64,000 bases of DNA from Truepera radiovictrix DSM 17093 (lineage in GTDB: Bacteria; Deinococcota; Deinococci; Deinococcales; Trueperaceae): the NCBI RefSeq assembly GCF_000092425.1, contig NC_014221.1, forward strand, positions 811,001-875,000, in the 5' to 3' direction. Under the pieces are notes generated by a model. The model worked only from the letters and a program-made list of their open reading frames with translations, made no database searches and had not been told where the DNA came from. The first letter of the stretch is position 1. Every line of letters starts with the position of its first letter. Shown here piece by piece: positions 35,526 to 45,342 of the stretch. The translations under genes were made by a program, and so were the position numbers.

Positions 35526-37391
35526 GTGGCGCTCCGTGAGGGGGCGCCCGAAACCCCGCGCACCCGGGCGCGTCCAGGTCAAGAGGCGCCGAGCCCGCTC
35601 GCCGGCAGCCTCTACCAACAGATCAAGCTCGCGCGCATCTGGTTTCCACTGGCGATTATCGGGGTCGTGCTCGTGCATCAGCTGTTTATCGTCCCCCTGG
35701 GCGGGGCGCGGTGGCAGTTCTGGGCGCAGCTTCTCTTTTACAGCCTGTTGGGTCCCGCCGCGACCTTTCTCACCCTCGACTGGATCGCCGCCGAGGTGCG
35801 CCGCCGCGAACGGGCGCAGGCCGAGCTGCGCTCGCTCTACGACGAGTTGCGGCGCAGCCACGCGCTTTTAAGCGCGATTCAGCGCGTGACCGAGCAGTTT
35901 GCCGCAGCGACCGACCTCGACACGGTGCTCTCGGTCGCAGGGGAGGGGATCACGGCGGCGACCGGCGCGCGCGGGACGGCCATCTTGTTGGGTCGCCGCG
36001 GCTTTCGCGTGACGCATACCCACGGTCTGGAGCCGGAGGAGGCGCGCGACGCCGCGCTGCGTAACGACCTCCTGCTCCGGCGTGGGGAGCCTTTGGGGCC
36101 GGAAGCGCAGGGGCGTCCCGAGGCGGTGCTCTCGGCCGCGCTCTACTGGGGGGGGAAGCTCGAGGGGAGCCTGCACAGCTACTTCGACGCGCCGCCGACC
36201 CCCGAGCAGCGCGAAAGCTTCCGCATCCTCGCCTCGGAGTTCTCCGCGGTCGCCGAGGCAGCCCGGAGCCGCACCCGCGACCTCTTGACGCTCTTTGAAG
36301 CCGACCGCAGCATCCGCGCCGAGGGCAACCTCGAGCGCCTTTTGGAGACGCTCCTCACCCAAACGATGCGCCGCGCGGACGCCCGCGCCGGCGGGGTCTA
36401 CCTCGCCGACGAGGACGGACTGCTGCAGCTACGCGCCTCACACGGCGCGCTCGCCCCCGCCCAGCCCGGCGCGCTGCGTCTCGGCGAGGGGTTCGTGGGG
36501 CGGGCGGCGGCGGAGGCGGAGCCGCGCGTCGCGCACCACTTGGGCGCCACGGAGCGCGTCGGCCCCGTGCTCGCGAGGGCGGGGAGCGCGCTCAGCCTCC
36601 CGTTGCGCACCGAGGAGGAGCTTCTGGGCTGCGTCGTGCTCGCGCACCCCGACCCCGAGCACTTCCACGAGGCCAACTTGCCCTTTTTAAACCTGCTCGC
36701 GGGGCAGGTCAGCCTGGCGGTGCGCAACGCCCGCGCCTACTTGCAGTCCGAAGAGCTGGCGATCGCCGAGGAGCGCGCCCGCATCGCCCGCGAGATCCAC
36801 GACGGGGTCGCCCAATCCCTGGCTTTTAGCGCGCTCAAGCTCGACCTCGTCGGCCGCATGCTGGCGCAGCCCGGGGGGGCGGGGCTTGAGAAAGCCGCGG
36901 CGGAGCTCGAGGCCACCAAAAAGACGATCCGCGAAGCCATTCGCGAGGTGCGCCGCTCGATCTTCGCCCTGCGCCCGATTGACCTCGAGCGCCACGGCTT
37001 CGTCGAGACCATCCGCCGCTACGTCGACGACTACGCCCAGCAAAACGACATCCGCGTGCAGCTCACGGTCCAGGGCCTCCCCAAACTCACCGCCAAGTCC
37101 GAGGCGGTGCTCTTTCGCATCTTTCAGGAGGCGATGAACAACGTCGCCAAACACGCCCGCGCGCGGCACGTCGCGGTGACGGTCGGTAAGACCTGCGACG
37201 CGTGCGGGTTTATCGAGGTCACCGACGACGGCCAGGGCTTCGACCCGACCCTGGTCTCAGATCGGGTGACGAGCGCGGGCGGTCTCGGTCTCAAGCAGAT
37301 GCGCGAACGGGTGCAGGCGCGCGGCGGCGCCTTCGAGCTCACCTCGAGCCCCGGCCAGGGGACGCGGGTGTACGCCTCGGTGCCGGAGTAG
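35526..37391 (+). CDS. Sensor histidine kinase, NarL/DesK class, with GAF domains
   Basis: The 621 residues from GTG 35526 show two N-terminal TM helices (about 37-57 and 63-84), a short coiled coil, two GAF-like domains (about 115-255 and 275-405), a HisKA_3 dimerisation domain with the phospho-acceptor His425 in REIHDGVAQSL, and a HATPase with EAMNNVAKHARA and DDGQGFDP. Such kinases normally pair with a LuxR-type response regulator; none is adjacent. Two Cys in KTCDACGF lie inside the ATPase domain. Ligands of the GAF domains are unknown. Confidence 0.9.
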   Translation: MALREGAPETPRTRARPGQEAPSPLAGSLYQQIKLARIWFPLAIIGVVLVHQLFIVPLGGARWQFWAQLLFYSLLGPAATFLTLDWIAAEVRRRERAQAELRSLYDELRRSHALLSAIQRVTEQFAAATDLDTVLSVAGEGITAATGARGTAILLGRRGFRVTHTHGLEPEEARDAALRNDLLLRRGEPLGPEAQGRPEAVLSAALYWGGKLEGSLHSYFDAPPTPEQRESFRILASEFSAVAEAARSRTRDLLTLFEADRSIRAEGNLERLLETLLTQTMRRADARAGGVYLADEDGLLQLRASHGALAPAQPGALRLGEGFVGRAAAEAEPRVAHHLGATERVGPVLARAGSALSLPLRTEEELLGCVVLAHPDPEHFHEANLPFLNLLAGQVSLAVRNARAYLQSEELAIAEERARIAREIHDGVAQSLAFSALKLDLVGRMLAQPGGAGLEKAAAELEATKKTIREAIREVRRSIFALRPIDLERHGFVETIRRYVDDYAQQNDIRVQLTVQGLPKLTAKSEAVLFRIFQEAMNNVAKHARARHVAVTVGKTCDACGFIEVTDDGQGFDPTLVSDRVTSAGGLGLKQMRERVQARGGAFELTSSPGQGTRVYASVPE

Positions 37392-37693
37392 GGGAGCGGG
37401 CGGCCAGGGTCTCAGAGGGCCGGCCCTCGTTCGCGCCCCTTGGAAGCGCTAGGGAGCTCGTGGTCGGCGGCGTCGCGGCTGACCCCGGCTGACCCTGTGG
37501 TACGCCGTGTGGTACGCCGTCACTCAGCTGCTACGGGGATCGTCTCAGGGGGTCGTCTCAAAACGTGCAGGCAGAGCGACCCCTTGTGGATGTGAGAGTG
37601 TAGTACCCCAGCTGCGGGGCAGCGCTGCGACCGCCCCAAAGCAAGTAAAAAGAGCCTCAAGAGAGGCTCTGGGTCTAAATGGTTTGCGCTTCT
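37392..37693. other. 302-bp gene-free region
   Basis: No coding potential seen. It holds two tandem copies of the 12-mer TGTGGTACGCCG (37496-37507, 37508-37519) and the leftward terminator at 37645-37670. Confidence 0.5.
37645..37670 (-). terminator. Intrinsic terminator of the 70-residue gene
   Basis: An 8-bp stem AGAGCCTC/GAGGCTCT with an AAGA loop (37651-37670) is followed on the minus strand by TTTTAC. It lies 24 bp after the stop of the gene at 37694. Confidence 0.85.
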
Positions 37694-37906
37694 CTACGCC
37701 TGGCTCAGCTGCTGGCCGAGGAGCTTTTTGGCCTGCTGGGCGATCTGGTTGTACTGCTGCTGCGTGTTCTGCAAAAACTGCGTGAGCTCCTCGCTGCCCT
37801 GCGCGTCCTGCATATACTGGCCGACCGTCTCGCTGCCCTGAAGGGCGTGATAGAGGACGCTGATCAGGTTGTAGTGCTCGTCTTTAACGCCTGTGGTTTG
37901 CGACAT
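37694..37906 (-). CDS. Small helical protein of unknown function
   Basis: A 70-residue, Gln-rich, soluble, probably helical-hairpin protein (HYNLISVLYHALQGSETVGQYMQDAQG; a Gln-rich second helix). It starts at ATG 37906 with GGGAGG upstream and ends just before a good terminator, so it is a complete single-gene unit. The C-terminal half resembles spore-coat/CotF-like helical segments only loosely. I assign no function. Confidence 0.8.
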   Translation of the reverse strand: MSQTTGVKDEHYNLISVLYHALQGSETVGQYMQDAQGSEELTQFLQNTQQQYNQIAQQAKKLLGQQLSQA

Positions 37907-38010
37907 GTTGCTGACCTCCCCAGCAAGATCGTACGAAGCGCCTAGACGTGCGAAGTGTAGAAAAGGCTACAATCTGCTCCGCTGCTCCGGCAGGGGTCGG
38001 GGAGGGTCAA

Positions 38011-38036
38011 ACGAGAGCGGCTCGAGCCGCTCTCGT
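38011..38036. terminator. 26-bp palindrome after L31 gene
   Basis: A perfect palindrome, ACGAGAGCGGCTC followed by its exact complement, begins 17 bp after the L31 stop on the minus strand. It lacks a T-run and probably marks the 3' end of the L31 transcript. Confidence 0.65.
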
Positions 38037-38052
38037 CGCAGGGTCGCTCGGG

Positions 38053-38271
38053 TTACTTGCGGTTTCTGCGGTAGGACTCGCCGAAGCGCTTCTGGAACTT
38101 TTCGACGCGCCCTTCGGTGTCGATAAAGCGCTGCTGGCCGGTAAAGAAGGGGTGGTTACCCGACCACACGTCGACGCGCATCTCGGGTTTGGTCGAGTAG
38201 GTCTCCATCACGACCTCGCCGTCGCAAAACACCTTGCAGGGGACCATCTTGGGGTGAATGTCTTTTTTCAT
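38053..38271 (-). CDS. rpmE: 50S ribosomal protein L31
   Basis: The 72-residue protein begins MKKDIHPK and has GNHPFFTGQQRF and VEKFQKRFG, diagnostic of L31 on the large-subunit surface. The second zinc Cys pair of the C+ form is absent (WSGNHPFF where CxxCHPFF is usual), although two Cys remain earlier (PCKVFC), so zinc binding is doubtful. The start at 38271 is chosen for homology and the upstream GGAG. Confidence 0.95.
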   Translation of the reverse strand: MKKDIHPKMVPCKVFCDGEVVMETYSTKPEMRVDVWSGNHPFFTGQQRFIDTEGRVEKFQKRFGESYRRNRK

Positions 38272-38344
38272 GTCGCTCCTTCCGCACGCTCTGCCGTGCG
38301 CCAAAAACTCCTGATTCTAGCATCCGCGTGGGCCCTATGCCAAG

Positions 38345-41113
38345 CTAGGCGCGCGGGCCGGTGCCGCCGGCGACGCGCCGCGCGATCCACTTCTCGGCCT
38401 CGACGAGGACGAACACGCCGACGCCCGCGGCGAGCGCCAGCAGCCACAGCTCGAGCCCGATGGCGGCGGTGCCGAAAAGGAGCTGCAGCGGGGGGAGGTA
38501 GGTCAGCGCGAGCTGCAGCAGCACGAGCAGCGCCACGCAGAGGAGCACCGCGCGGTTGCCGACAAAGCCCTGCGGCGGCAACGACGAGCGGAAGAGGAAG
38601 CGGCTGCTAAAGAGGTAGAACACCTGCCCGGCAGCGAGCACGTTGACCGCTAGGGTGCGCGCCGCGGCGAGCGGCAACGCTTCGCGGTAGGCGTCGAAAA
38701 GGAGCAGCGCGGGGGTGGTGATAATCACCGACACGAAGAGCACGCGCCAAACCCCGTAACGCGACAGGATGGGGCTGTTGGGGGCGCGCGGCGGGCGGCG
38801 CATCAGGTCGGGTTCGCTCGGTTCGAAGGCGAGGCTTACAGCGAGCGTGACCGACGTGACCATGTTGATCCACAAAATCTGCAGCGGCGTCACCGGCAGC
38901 TCGCGCAGCGCCAGCAGAAAGGGGACGATGATGACGAGCGCCTGCGCGCCGTTTGTAGGCAGCAAGAAGAGGATAGTCTTTTTGAGGTTGTCGTAGATCG
39001 TCCGCCCCTCTTCGACGGCGTGCTCGATGGTGGTGAAGTTGTCGTCGGCCAAGACCATCTCGGCGGCCTCTTTGGTCGCCTCGGAGCCCTTGATGCCCAT
39101 CGCCACGCCCACGTCGGCGCGCTTGAGGGCGGGCGCGTCGTTGACGCCGTCGCCCGTCATGGCGACCACCTCGCCGCGCGCTTGCAGGGCGCGGACCAAG
39201 CGGATCTTGTGCTCGGGGCTCGAGCGCGCGAAGATGTCGCAGCCCTGCACCGCCGCTTCAAGCTCCGCGTCGCTGAGGCGCTCGAGCTCGCGCCCCGTCA
39301 TCGCCGTTTTCCCGTCGCCGATACCGAGCTGCGCGCCGATGGCGCGGGCCGTCAGGGCGTGGTCGCCGGTAATCATCTTGACCCGAATGCCCGCCTCTTG
39401 GCAGGTTTTGACGGCCTGGATGACCTCGTCGCGCGGCGGGTCGATGATGCCCACGAAGCCGAGCAGCTCGAGCCCCTCTAGGTCGCTCTCCTCGAGGGCG
39501 TCGTGGTTGGGGGGGGCGGTGTGGCGGGCGAGCGCCAGCACCCGGTAGCCCTTGCTCGCCAGCGCGTCGATCTCGCCGTGCCAGCGCGCCTCGTCGATCG
39601 GCTGGCCGCTGGCGTCGCCCTGGCAGCGGCGCATCACCGCCTCGGGCGCCCCTTTCATGTAGACGACGCGCCCGCCGTCGGGGGTTTTGTGCAGCGTCGC
39701 CATAAACCGGTGCTCGGACTCGAAGGGGACGGCGTCGATGCGGGGGTGGGTGCGCTGCAGCTCCTGGCGGGAGAAACCGGCTTTAAGGCCCAAGGTCACG
39801 ACCGCGCCCTCGGTGGGGTCGCCGGAGAGGTGCCAGCTCCCGTCCTCCTGGGTCACCTCGGCGTCGCTGCAGAGCGCCCCCGCGCGGGCGAGCTCGAGGA
39901 GCTCCGGGGGCGGCACGACCTCACCCGCGCCGGGTTGCACAAAAGCGCCTTCGGGACCGTAACCGCCGCCGGTCACCTCGAAACGCGCCTCCGGCAAGAC
40001 GACCTCGCGCACCGTCATCTCGTTTTTGGTGAGCGTACCGGTTTTGTCCGAGCAGATGACCGTCACCGACCCGAGCGTCTCGACCGCCGGCAGCCGGCGG
40101 ACGATGGCGTTGCGCCGCGCCATGCGCTGCACCCCCAGGGCGAGGGTGACGGTCATGATCGCCGGCAGCCCCTCGGGGACGGCCGCGACCGCGAGCGAGA
40201 CGACGATCAAGACGAGTTCGTTGACGGTGTACTCGAGGGCGAAGTAGCCGAAGGCGAAAAGAAGCGCGCTAAAGGCGAGGATAATGAGCGCGAGCGCCTT
40301 GGCAAAGCGGCCGACCGCCCTTAATAGGGGCGTCGTGAGGGTCTGCGTCTCGGAGACGAGCGCGCCGATGCGCCCGATCTCGGTGTCGCCCCCCGTGGCG
40401 GTGACAACCCCCGTGACGCGCCCGCTGGTGATCACCGTGCTCGAGTAGAGCATGCTGCTGCGGTCGCCCAGGGCCGCGTCCTCGCTCACCGGGTCGGGGG
40501 CCTTTTCGGTCGGCACCGACTCGCCCGTTAGGGCCGCCTCCTCGACGCGGGCGTTGCGCGCGGCGATCACGCGCATGTCCGCCGGCACGCGGTCGCCCGA
40601 CTCGAGCTGCACCACGTCGCCCGGTACGAGCGTCTCGGCGTCGACCGTGCGCCGCGTACCACCGCGCACGACGGCGGCCTCGAGCGAGAGCATCTTGCGG
40701 ATCGAGGCCAGCGCCGCCTCCGCCCGCCCCTCCTGAATAAAGCCGATCACGGCGTTGATCAGCACGACCGCCAAGATGACGCCCGTCTCGATCCACTCGC
40801 CCAAAAAGGCCGTCAGCACCGCCGCGGCGAGCAGCACGTAGATCAGGACGTCGTTGAACTGGCGCAAAAAGCGCAGCAGGGGGCCCTCGCGCTTGCCCTC
40901 CGGCAGCCGGTTGGGGCCGTGCGCCTCCAAGCGCCGCTGCGCCTCCTCCTCGCTAAGGCCCTCCGGGGAGGTGCGCAGCGCGCGCAGCACCGCCGCGGCC
41001 TCTAGGCTGTGCCAAGCGCCGCTGTCTGCAACGCTGTCGGGGCCGCTGACGGTGTGCTCGCCGCCCGCTTCGCGGGCGTCCCCCTCGCGGGGAATGACTC
41101 GGACTTGTCTCAT
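38345..41113 (-). CDS. P2-type cation-transporting ATPase (Ca2+-type)
   Basis: The 922-residue pump has an N-terminal cation-ATPase domain (HSLEAAAVLRAL, GPNRLPEGKREG), TM helices, the actuator EAALTGESVPTEK, the phosphorylation site CSDKTGTLTKNEMTV, the nucleotide domain KGAPEAVMRRC, the hinge MTGDGVNDAPALKRADVGVAMG, and C-terminal TMs. The order and TM content fit SERCA/PacL-like pumps; residues VAAVPEGLPA in TM4 support Ca2+ transport. The ATG at 41113 follows GGGAGG. Confidence 0.9.
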   Translation of the reverse strand: MRQVRVIPREGDAREAGGEHTVSGPDSVADSGAWHSLEAAAVLRALRTSPEGLSEEEAQRRLEAHGPNRLPEGKREGPLLRFLRQFNDVLIYVLLAAAVLTAFLGEWIETGVILAVVLINAVIGFIQEGRAEAALASIRKMLSLEAAVVRGGTRRTVDAETLVPGDVVQLESGDRVPADMRVIAARNARVEEAALTGESVPTEKAPDPVSEDAALGDRSSMLYSSTVITSGRVTGVVTATGGDTEIGRIGALVSETQTLTTPLLRAVGRFAKALALIILAFSALLFAFGYFALEYTVNELVLIVVSLAVAAVPEGLPAIMTVTLALGVQRMARRNAIVRRLPAVETLGSVTVICSDKTGTLTKNEMTVREVVLPEARFEVTGGGYGPEGAFVQPGAGEVVPPPELLELARAGALCSDAEVTQEDGSWHLSGDPTEGAVVTLGLKAGFSRQELQRTHPRIDAVPFESEHRFMATLHKTPDGGRVVYMKGAPEAVMRRCQGDASGQPIDEARWHGEIDALASKGYRVLALARHTAPPNHDALEESDLEGLELLGFVGIIDPPRDEVIQAVKTCQEAGIRVKMITGDHALTARAIGAQLGIGDGKTAMTGRELERLSDAELEAAVQGCDIFARSSPEHKIRLVRALQARGEVVAMTGDGVNDAPALKRADVGVAMGIKGSEATKEAAEMVLADDNFTTIEHAVEEGRTIYDNLKKTILFLLPTNGAQALVIIVPFLLALRELPVTPLQILWINMVTSVTLAVSLAFEPSEPDLMRRPPRAPNSPILSRYGVWRVLFVSVIITTPALLLFDAYREALPLAAARTLAVNVLAAGQVFYLFSSRFLFRSSLPPQGFVGNRAVLLCVALLVLLQLALTYLPPLQLLFGTAAIGLELWLLALAAGVGVFVLVEAEKWIARRVAGGTGPRA

Positions 41114-41347
41114 AATCCTCCCGACGCGGGCGTGACTCCCGCGCACTGTTCCAGAGTCTAGCGCTCGCGTAAGGGGGGGTGTGTCGGCTGCTCAGCTTTC
41201 GTGCCCGGTTGCGCCTAGGGTTAGATTGGGCTAGCGCTGCCCCGACGGGGCCGCTACCGGCATCGTGTCGGAACGCGCGTGTGGGGGACGCTCTTTTAGG
41301 CTTCGGGGTGCGTAAGCGGCCGGGTGATGCCCGCTCAAGGAGGCGAC

Positions 41348-42616
41348 ATGGCGCTTATCGGCGTGGTCGGTATGGGGGTTCTTTTGGGTCTCGGGTGGCT
41401 CTTGTCGCTGCACCGGACGCGCGTCCGGTGGCGCCCCGTGTTGGGCGCGCTGGCCATCCAGTTCGCCTTCGGCTTTGTCGTGCTGCGCTGGCCCCCGGGG
41501 CGCCAGGCGCTGCAGGCGCTCGCCTTTGGCGTGCAGAGCGTGATCGACTACGCCGCCGCGGGGATCGATTTTCTCTTCGGGGGCCTTACCGCGCCGGGGG
41601 CGCCCGTCAGCGAGGCCCTGGGGACGGTGTTCGCCTTCCAGGTGCTGCCGGTGATCGTCTTTTTCGCCTCGCTTTTGGCGGTGCTCTACCACCTGGGCGT
41701 GATGCCGTGGGTTGTGCGGATCCTAGGCGGCGGTCTCTCGCGGCTGCTCGGGACGAGCCGCGCGGAGTCGCTCTCGGCGAGCGCGAACATCTTCGTAGGG
41801 CAGACCGAGGCGCCGCTGACGGTCCGCCCGTACATCCCCACGATGACGCAGTCGGAGCTTTTTGCCGTGATGGTCGGCGGGCTCGCGTCGGTGGCGGGGT
41901 CGGTGCTGGCGGGGTACGCGCAGCTCGGGGTGCCGCTCGAGTACCTGATCGCGGCCTCCTTTATGGCCGCGCCCGCGGGGCTGCTGATGGCCAAGCTCGT
42001 CTTGCCGGAGACCGAGGCGCCGCAAGAGGCTGCAGCGGGCGCGGAGCAGCGGGGCGGGGTGCGTGTCGTCAAAGCGCCCGCCGAAGAGGTGCGCGCCGCC
42101 AACGTCATCGACGCGGCGGCGCGCGGCGCTTCCGAGGGGCTCGGTTTGGCGCTCAACGTGGGCGCCATGCTGCTGGCGTTTATCGGACTGATCGCGCTCG
42201 CCAACGGCCTTTTGGGGGGGGTGGGTGGCCTTTTGGGGGTTCCCCAGCTCTCTTTGGAGCTGCTCCTCGGGTACCTCTTCGCCCCCCTCGCCTTTGTCAT
42301 CGGCGTGCCGTGGGCGGACGCGCCGCTCGCGGGTTCGCTCATCGGACAAAAGCTCGTCTTAAACGAGTTCGTCGCCTTCGTCGCCTTTCAGGACGTGTTG
42401 GGCGAAGGGGCCGCGTTGGGCGCGCGCACGGAGGCGATCATCACCTTTGCCTTAACGGGGTTTGCCAACTTCGGCTCGCTCGCCATCCTCTTGGGCGGCC
42501 TGGGCGGGCTCGCCCCCTCGAGGCGCGGCGACATCGCCCGCTTGGGGCTGCGCGCGGTGGCCGCCGCGACGCTCGCCAACCTTATGAGCGCGGCGATCGC
42601 GGGGCTGCTGCTATAG
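41348..42616 (+). CDS. nupC: Concentrative nucleoside transporter (NupC/CNT family)
   Basis: A 422-residue inner-membrane symporter for nucleosides. It has the CNT motifs [36 protein letters not shown] and [10 protein letters not shown], and a final TM block [18 protein letters not shown]. The start at ATG 41348 follows AAGGAGGCGAC. It may work with the nucleoside hydrolase at 52087 in salvage, although they are 10 kb apart. A 537-codon frame overlapping it in another register is a shadow. Confidence 0.92.
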   Translation: MALIGVVGMGVLLGLGWLLSLHRTRVRWRPVLGALAIQFAFGFVVLRWPPGRQALQALAFGVQSVIDYAAAGIDFLFGGLTAPGAPVSEALGTVFAFQVLPVIVFFASLLAVLYHLGVMPWVVRILGGGLSRLLGTSRAESLSASANIFVGQTEAPLTVRPYIPTMTQSELFAVMVGGLASVAGSVLAGYAQLGVPLEYLIAASFMAAPAGLLMAKLVLPETEAPQEAAAGAEQRGGVRVVKAPAEEVRAANVIDAAARGASEGLGLALNVGAMLLAFIGLIALANGLLGGVGGLLGVPQLSLELLLGYLFAPLAFVIGVPWADAPLAGSLIGQKLVLNEFVAFVAFQDVLGEGAALGARTEAIITFALTGFANFGSLAILLGGLGGLAPSRRGDIARLGLRAVAAATLANLMSAAIAGLLL

Positions 42617-42680
42617 GGCCTGTGGCATGTGGCTCGTGGCGCGTGGTGAGGCCAGCGTCTACGAGCCACGGGCCACGGGC

Positions 42681-43115
42681 TTACTCGAGCCCCTGGTGCT
42701 CCCGCACCTGCCGCTTGAGGCGGCTCATGATCGCGCTCATCCCGCGCAGCCTGAGAGGCGAGATGACCTCGCCGAGCTTGAGCGCTTCGTAAAAGTTGTC
42801 GGGGGTCGCGAGGACCTCGTCCGGCGAGAGGCCGTTGAGCCCTTCGGAGAGCACCCCCGCGAAGCCGCGGGTGGTGGGCGCCTCGGGGGGGGCGTCGAAG
42901 TGGAAGACGACGCGCGCCTCGTCCGGGAACTCGGTGGCGATAAAGAAGGGCGTCTGGCACTCGTGGACGCGCTCCATGGCGTCGTGGTGGTCTCTAAAGT
43001 ACTCGGGCAGCGGCGGGACCTTTTTGGAGTACTCGAGCAGCAGCTGTAGCCGGAGCTGCTTGGGGGCACTCTGAAAGCTCTCGACGATGGTCTGGAGTTT
43101 TGCGGGCACGCTCAT
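42681..43115 (-). CDS. sufE: SufE-family Fe-S assembly sulfur acceptor
   Basis: The 144-residue protein accepts persulfide sulfur from a SufS-type cysteine desulfurase. The acceptor Cys is in VHECQTPFF; GFAGVLSEGLNG and the C-terminal LSPLRLRGM-like block (VISPLRLRGMSAIMSRLK) are also present. No suf operon is adjacent. TAGGGT (43122-43127) lies 6 nt before the ATG. Confidence 0.93.
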   Translation of the reverse strand: MSVPAKLQTIVESFQSAPKQLRLQLLLEYSKKVPPLPEYFRDHHDAMERVHECQTPFFIATEFPDEARVVFHFDAPPEAPTTRGFAGVLSEGLNGLSPDEVLATPDNFYEALKLGEVISPLRLRGMSAIMSRLKRQVREHQGLE

Positions 43116-43246
43116 CCCTTTACCCTACCCCCGGCGCCGTGGTAGCGGGGTGGCGTGCGCGTCAAAGGGCTCCGTCAAAGGGATGCGTCAAACGGATGCG
43201 TCGGCGGCCCTTTTCGTGAGCTGCTGCGTGATATCGTCAAAAGCGT

Positions 43247-44533
43247 ATGCCGCTGCCCCCCACCCTCGCCATCCGCCCCCTGAGACGGGTCGACGCCCGC
43301 GTGAGCGTGCCCGGCTCCAAAAGCCTGACCAACCGCGCGCTTATCACCGCCGCCCTCGCCGAAGGTGACTCGACGCTCTCGGGCTGTCTGGTCGCCGAGG
43401 ACTCCGAGGTGATGGTGCGCGCGCTGCGCGCCCTCGGCATCGCGGTCGCCATCTCGGGGACGACCATGACGGTCTCCGGCCAGGGGGGGCGGGTGCCCGC
43501 GGCGCGCGCCGAACTCGACCTCAAGCTGTCGGGGACGTCGATCCGCTTTCTCACGGCGCTCGTCGCGTTGGGGCGGGGGCGCTTCGTCTTAGACGGCAAC
43601 GCCCGGATGCGCGAGCGGCCCATTCAGGACCTTTTGGACGCGCTCACGGCGCTCGGCGTGAAAGCGACCTCGCAGCTGCAGACCGGCTGCCCCCCCGTCG
43701 TCGTCGAGGCGGCGGGGTTGCCCGGCGGCGAAGCGGTGCTCGCGGGGGGCAGCTCGTCGCAGTACCTCTCGGCGCTCCTCATGGCCGCCCCTTACGCGCA
43801 GACCCCCGTCACCCTCACCGTCAGCGGTGAGCTGCCGTCTAAGCCCTTTGTCGACATGACCCTCAAGCTGATGGCCGACTTTGGCGTGGAGGTCGCGCGG
43901 GACGGCTACCGGCGCTTCGAGGTGCCTGTGGGGCGCTACGCGGCGCGCGCTTACGCCGTCGAGGGGGACGCCATGGCCGCCGGGTACCTGTGGGCGGCGG
44001 CGGCCCTGACGGGGGGGCGGGTCGAGGTCACGAACGTCGGCGCGAGCTCCGTGCAGGGCGACAAACGCCTCGCGGAGGTGCTCGCCGAGATGGGCTGCGC
44101 GGTGACCTGGAGCGAGACGAGCTGCACGGTCCGCGGGACCGGCCGGTTGCGGGGTGGCACCTTTGACCTCAACGACATGAGCGACCAGGCGCAGACCCTG
44201 GCCGTCGTGGCGCTTTTTGCGGACGCGCCGGTGACCATCACCAACATCTGGAACCTGCGCATCAAGGAGACCGACCGCTTAAGCGCGCTGCGCGCGGAGC
44301 TCTCCAAGCTGGGCGCGCGCGTCGAGGAGGGGGGGGACTGGATCACGGTGCACCCCCTTACGGCGCCCCCCGAGGGCGCGGTGGAGATCGCCACCTACGG
44401 CGACCACCGCATGGCGATGGCGTTCGCGCTCGCCGGGCTGCGTCTGCCGGGGGTGGTGATCCGCGACCCGGCGTGCGTGGGCAAAACCTTCCCCACGTTT
44501 TTCGAGGTGCTTGCCGCCCTGGAGCCCCGGTGA
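43247..44533 (+). CDS. aroA: 3-phosphoshikimate 1-carboxyvinyltransferase (EPSP synthase)
   Basis: Shikimate-pathway enzyme of 428 residues: PGSKSLTNRALI, the LSGTSIRFLTALVALG and LDGNARMRERP segments, GGSSSQYLSALLMAAP, IKETDRLSALRAEL and YGDHRMAMAFALAGLR. All are in order and the length is normal. First gene of aroA-cmk-nadK. Its TGA overlaps a possible GTG start of cmk. Confidence 0.95.
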   Translation: MPLPPTLAIRPLRRVDARVSVPGSKSLTNRALITAALAEGDSTLSGCLVAEDSEVMVRALRALGIAVAISGTTMTVSGQGGRVPAARAELDLKLSGTSIRFLTALVALGRGRFVLDGNARMRERPIQDLLDALTALGVKATSQLQTGCPPVVVEAAGLPGGEAVLAGGSSSQYLSALLMAAPYAQTPVTLTVSGELPSKPFVDMTLKLMADFGVEVARDGYRRFEVPVGRYAARAYAVEGDAMAAGYLWAAAALTGGRVEVTNVGASSVQGDKRLAEVLAEMGCAVTWSETSCTVRGTGRLRGGTFDLNDMSDQAQTLAVVALFADAPVTITNIWNLRIKETDRLSALRAELSKLGARVEEGGDWITVHPLTAPPEGAVEIATYGDHRMAMAFALAGLRLPGVVIRDPACVGKTFPTFFEVLAALEPR

Positions 44534-44565
44534 CGCTCGAGGGCGCGCGCCTTATGATGGCCTGC

Positions 44566-45258
44566 ATGGGTGAGCGAGAGGTGGGTGCGCAAAGACCCCT
44601 GACGGCGGGGGGCGAGGAGACGTTCGTCATCACCATCGACGGCCCCGCCGCGTCGGGCAAGTCGAGCGTCTCCCGCCTCGTGGCGCAGCGGCTCGGCATC
44701 CCGTACGTTTCAAGCGGCCTGCTCTACCGCGCCGCGACGTACCTCGCGCAAACGAGCGGCGAAGCGCTCGACGACGAGGGGGCGTTGCTGCAGCTCCTAG
44801 ACCGCCACCGCGTGCAGCTCGTGACGGCGGTCGGGGCGCGTAACCGCATCGCGGTCGACGGGCGAACCCTAGACCACGAGCTGCACACCGACCGGGTCGA
44901 CGCGGGCGTGTCGGTGGTCGCTCGGCACCCCGGCGTGCGCGCGTGGGTCGACGCGCGGCTGCGCGAGCTCACGGGGGCGTTTGTCGTCGAGGGGCGCGAC
45001 ATGGGGACGCAGGTCTTCCCGCACGCGGCGGCCAAGTTCTACTTAAGCGCCCCGCCGGAGGTGCGCGCCGCGCGCCGCGTCGGCGAGCGCGCCGGCGACC
45101 TCGAGGCGGTCACCGCGGCGCTGCGCCGCCGCGACCAGCTCGACGCGGTGCAGTCGCGCCCCGCCCCCGAAGCCGTGTACCTCGACACCCGCGACCTGAC
45201 GCTCGACGAGGTCGTCGCGCGGATTCTGGGGGCGCTCCCCGAGCGCCGCCGTGCCTAG
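44566..45258 (+). CDS. cmk: Cytidylate kinase
   Basis: CMP/dCMP kinase of 230 residues. Walker A is DGPAASGKSSVSRLVA; SSGLLYRAATYLA, VEGRDMGTQVFPHAAAKFYLSA and the RRDQLD lid follow. The start is ambiguous: ATG 44566 sits 7 nt after TATGAT (44553-44558), suggesting its own leaderless promoter, while a GTG at 44530 would overlap the aroA stop. I prefer 44566. Confidence 0.92.
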   Translation: MGEREVGAQRPLTAGGEETFVITIDGPAASGKSSVSRLVAQRLGIPYVSSGLLYRAATYLAQTSGEALDDEGALLQLLDRHRVQLVTAVGARNRIAVDGRTLDHELHTDRVDAGVSVVARHPGVRAWVDARLRELTGAFVVEGRDMGTQVFPHAAAKFYLSAPPEVRAARRVGERAGDLEAVTAALRRRDQLDAVQSRPAPEAVYLDTRDLTLDEVVARILGALPERRRA

Positions 45259-45342
45259 AGCGCGGCGCCGCTATCGCGAACGAGCCAACGTGAGGACGGG
45301 CCAACGTGACTTCCCCGGTAACCCCGATCTTGTGATCTCGCT

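Noticed and set aside
41179-42792. 537-codon plus-strand frame overlapping nupC
   Set aside because: It is Arg/Gly-rich with no family motifs. The nucleoside transporter in another frame has clear CNT signatures and a ribosome-binding site.
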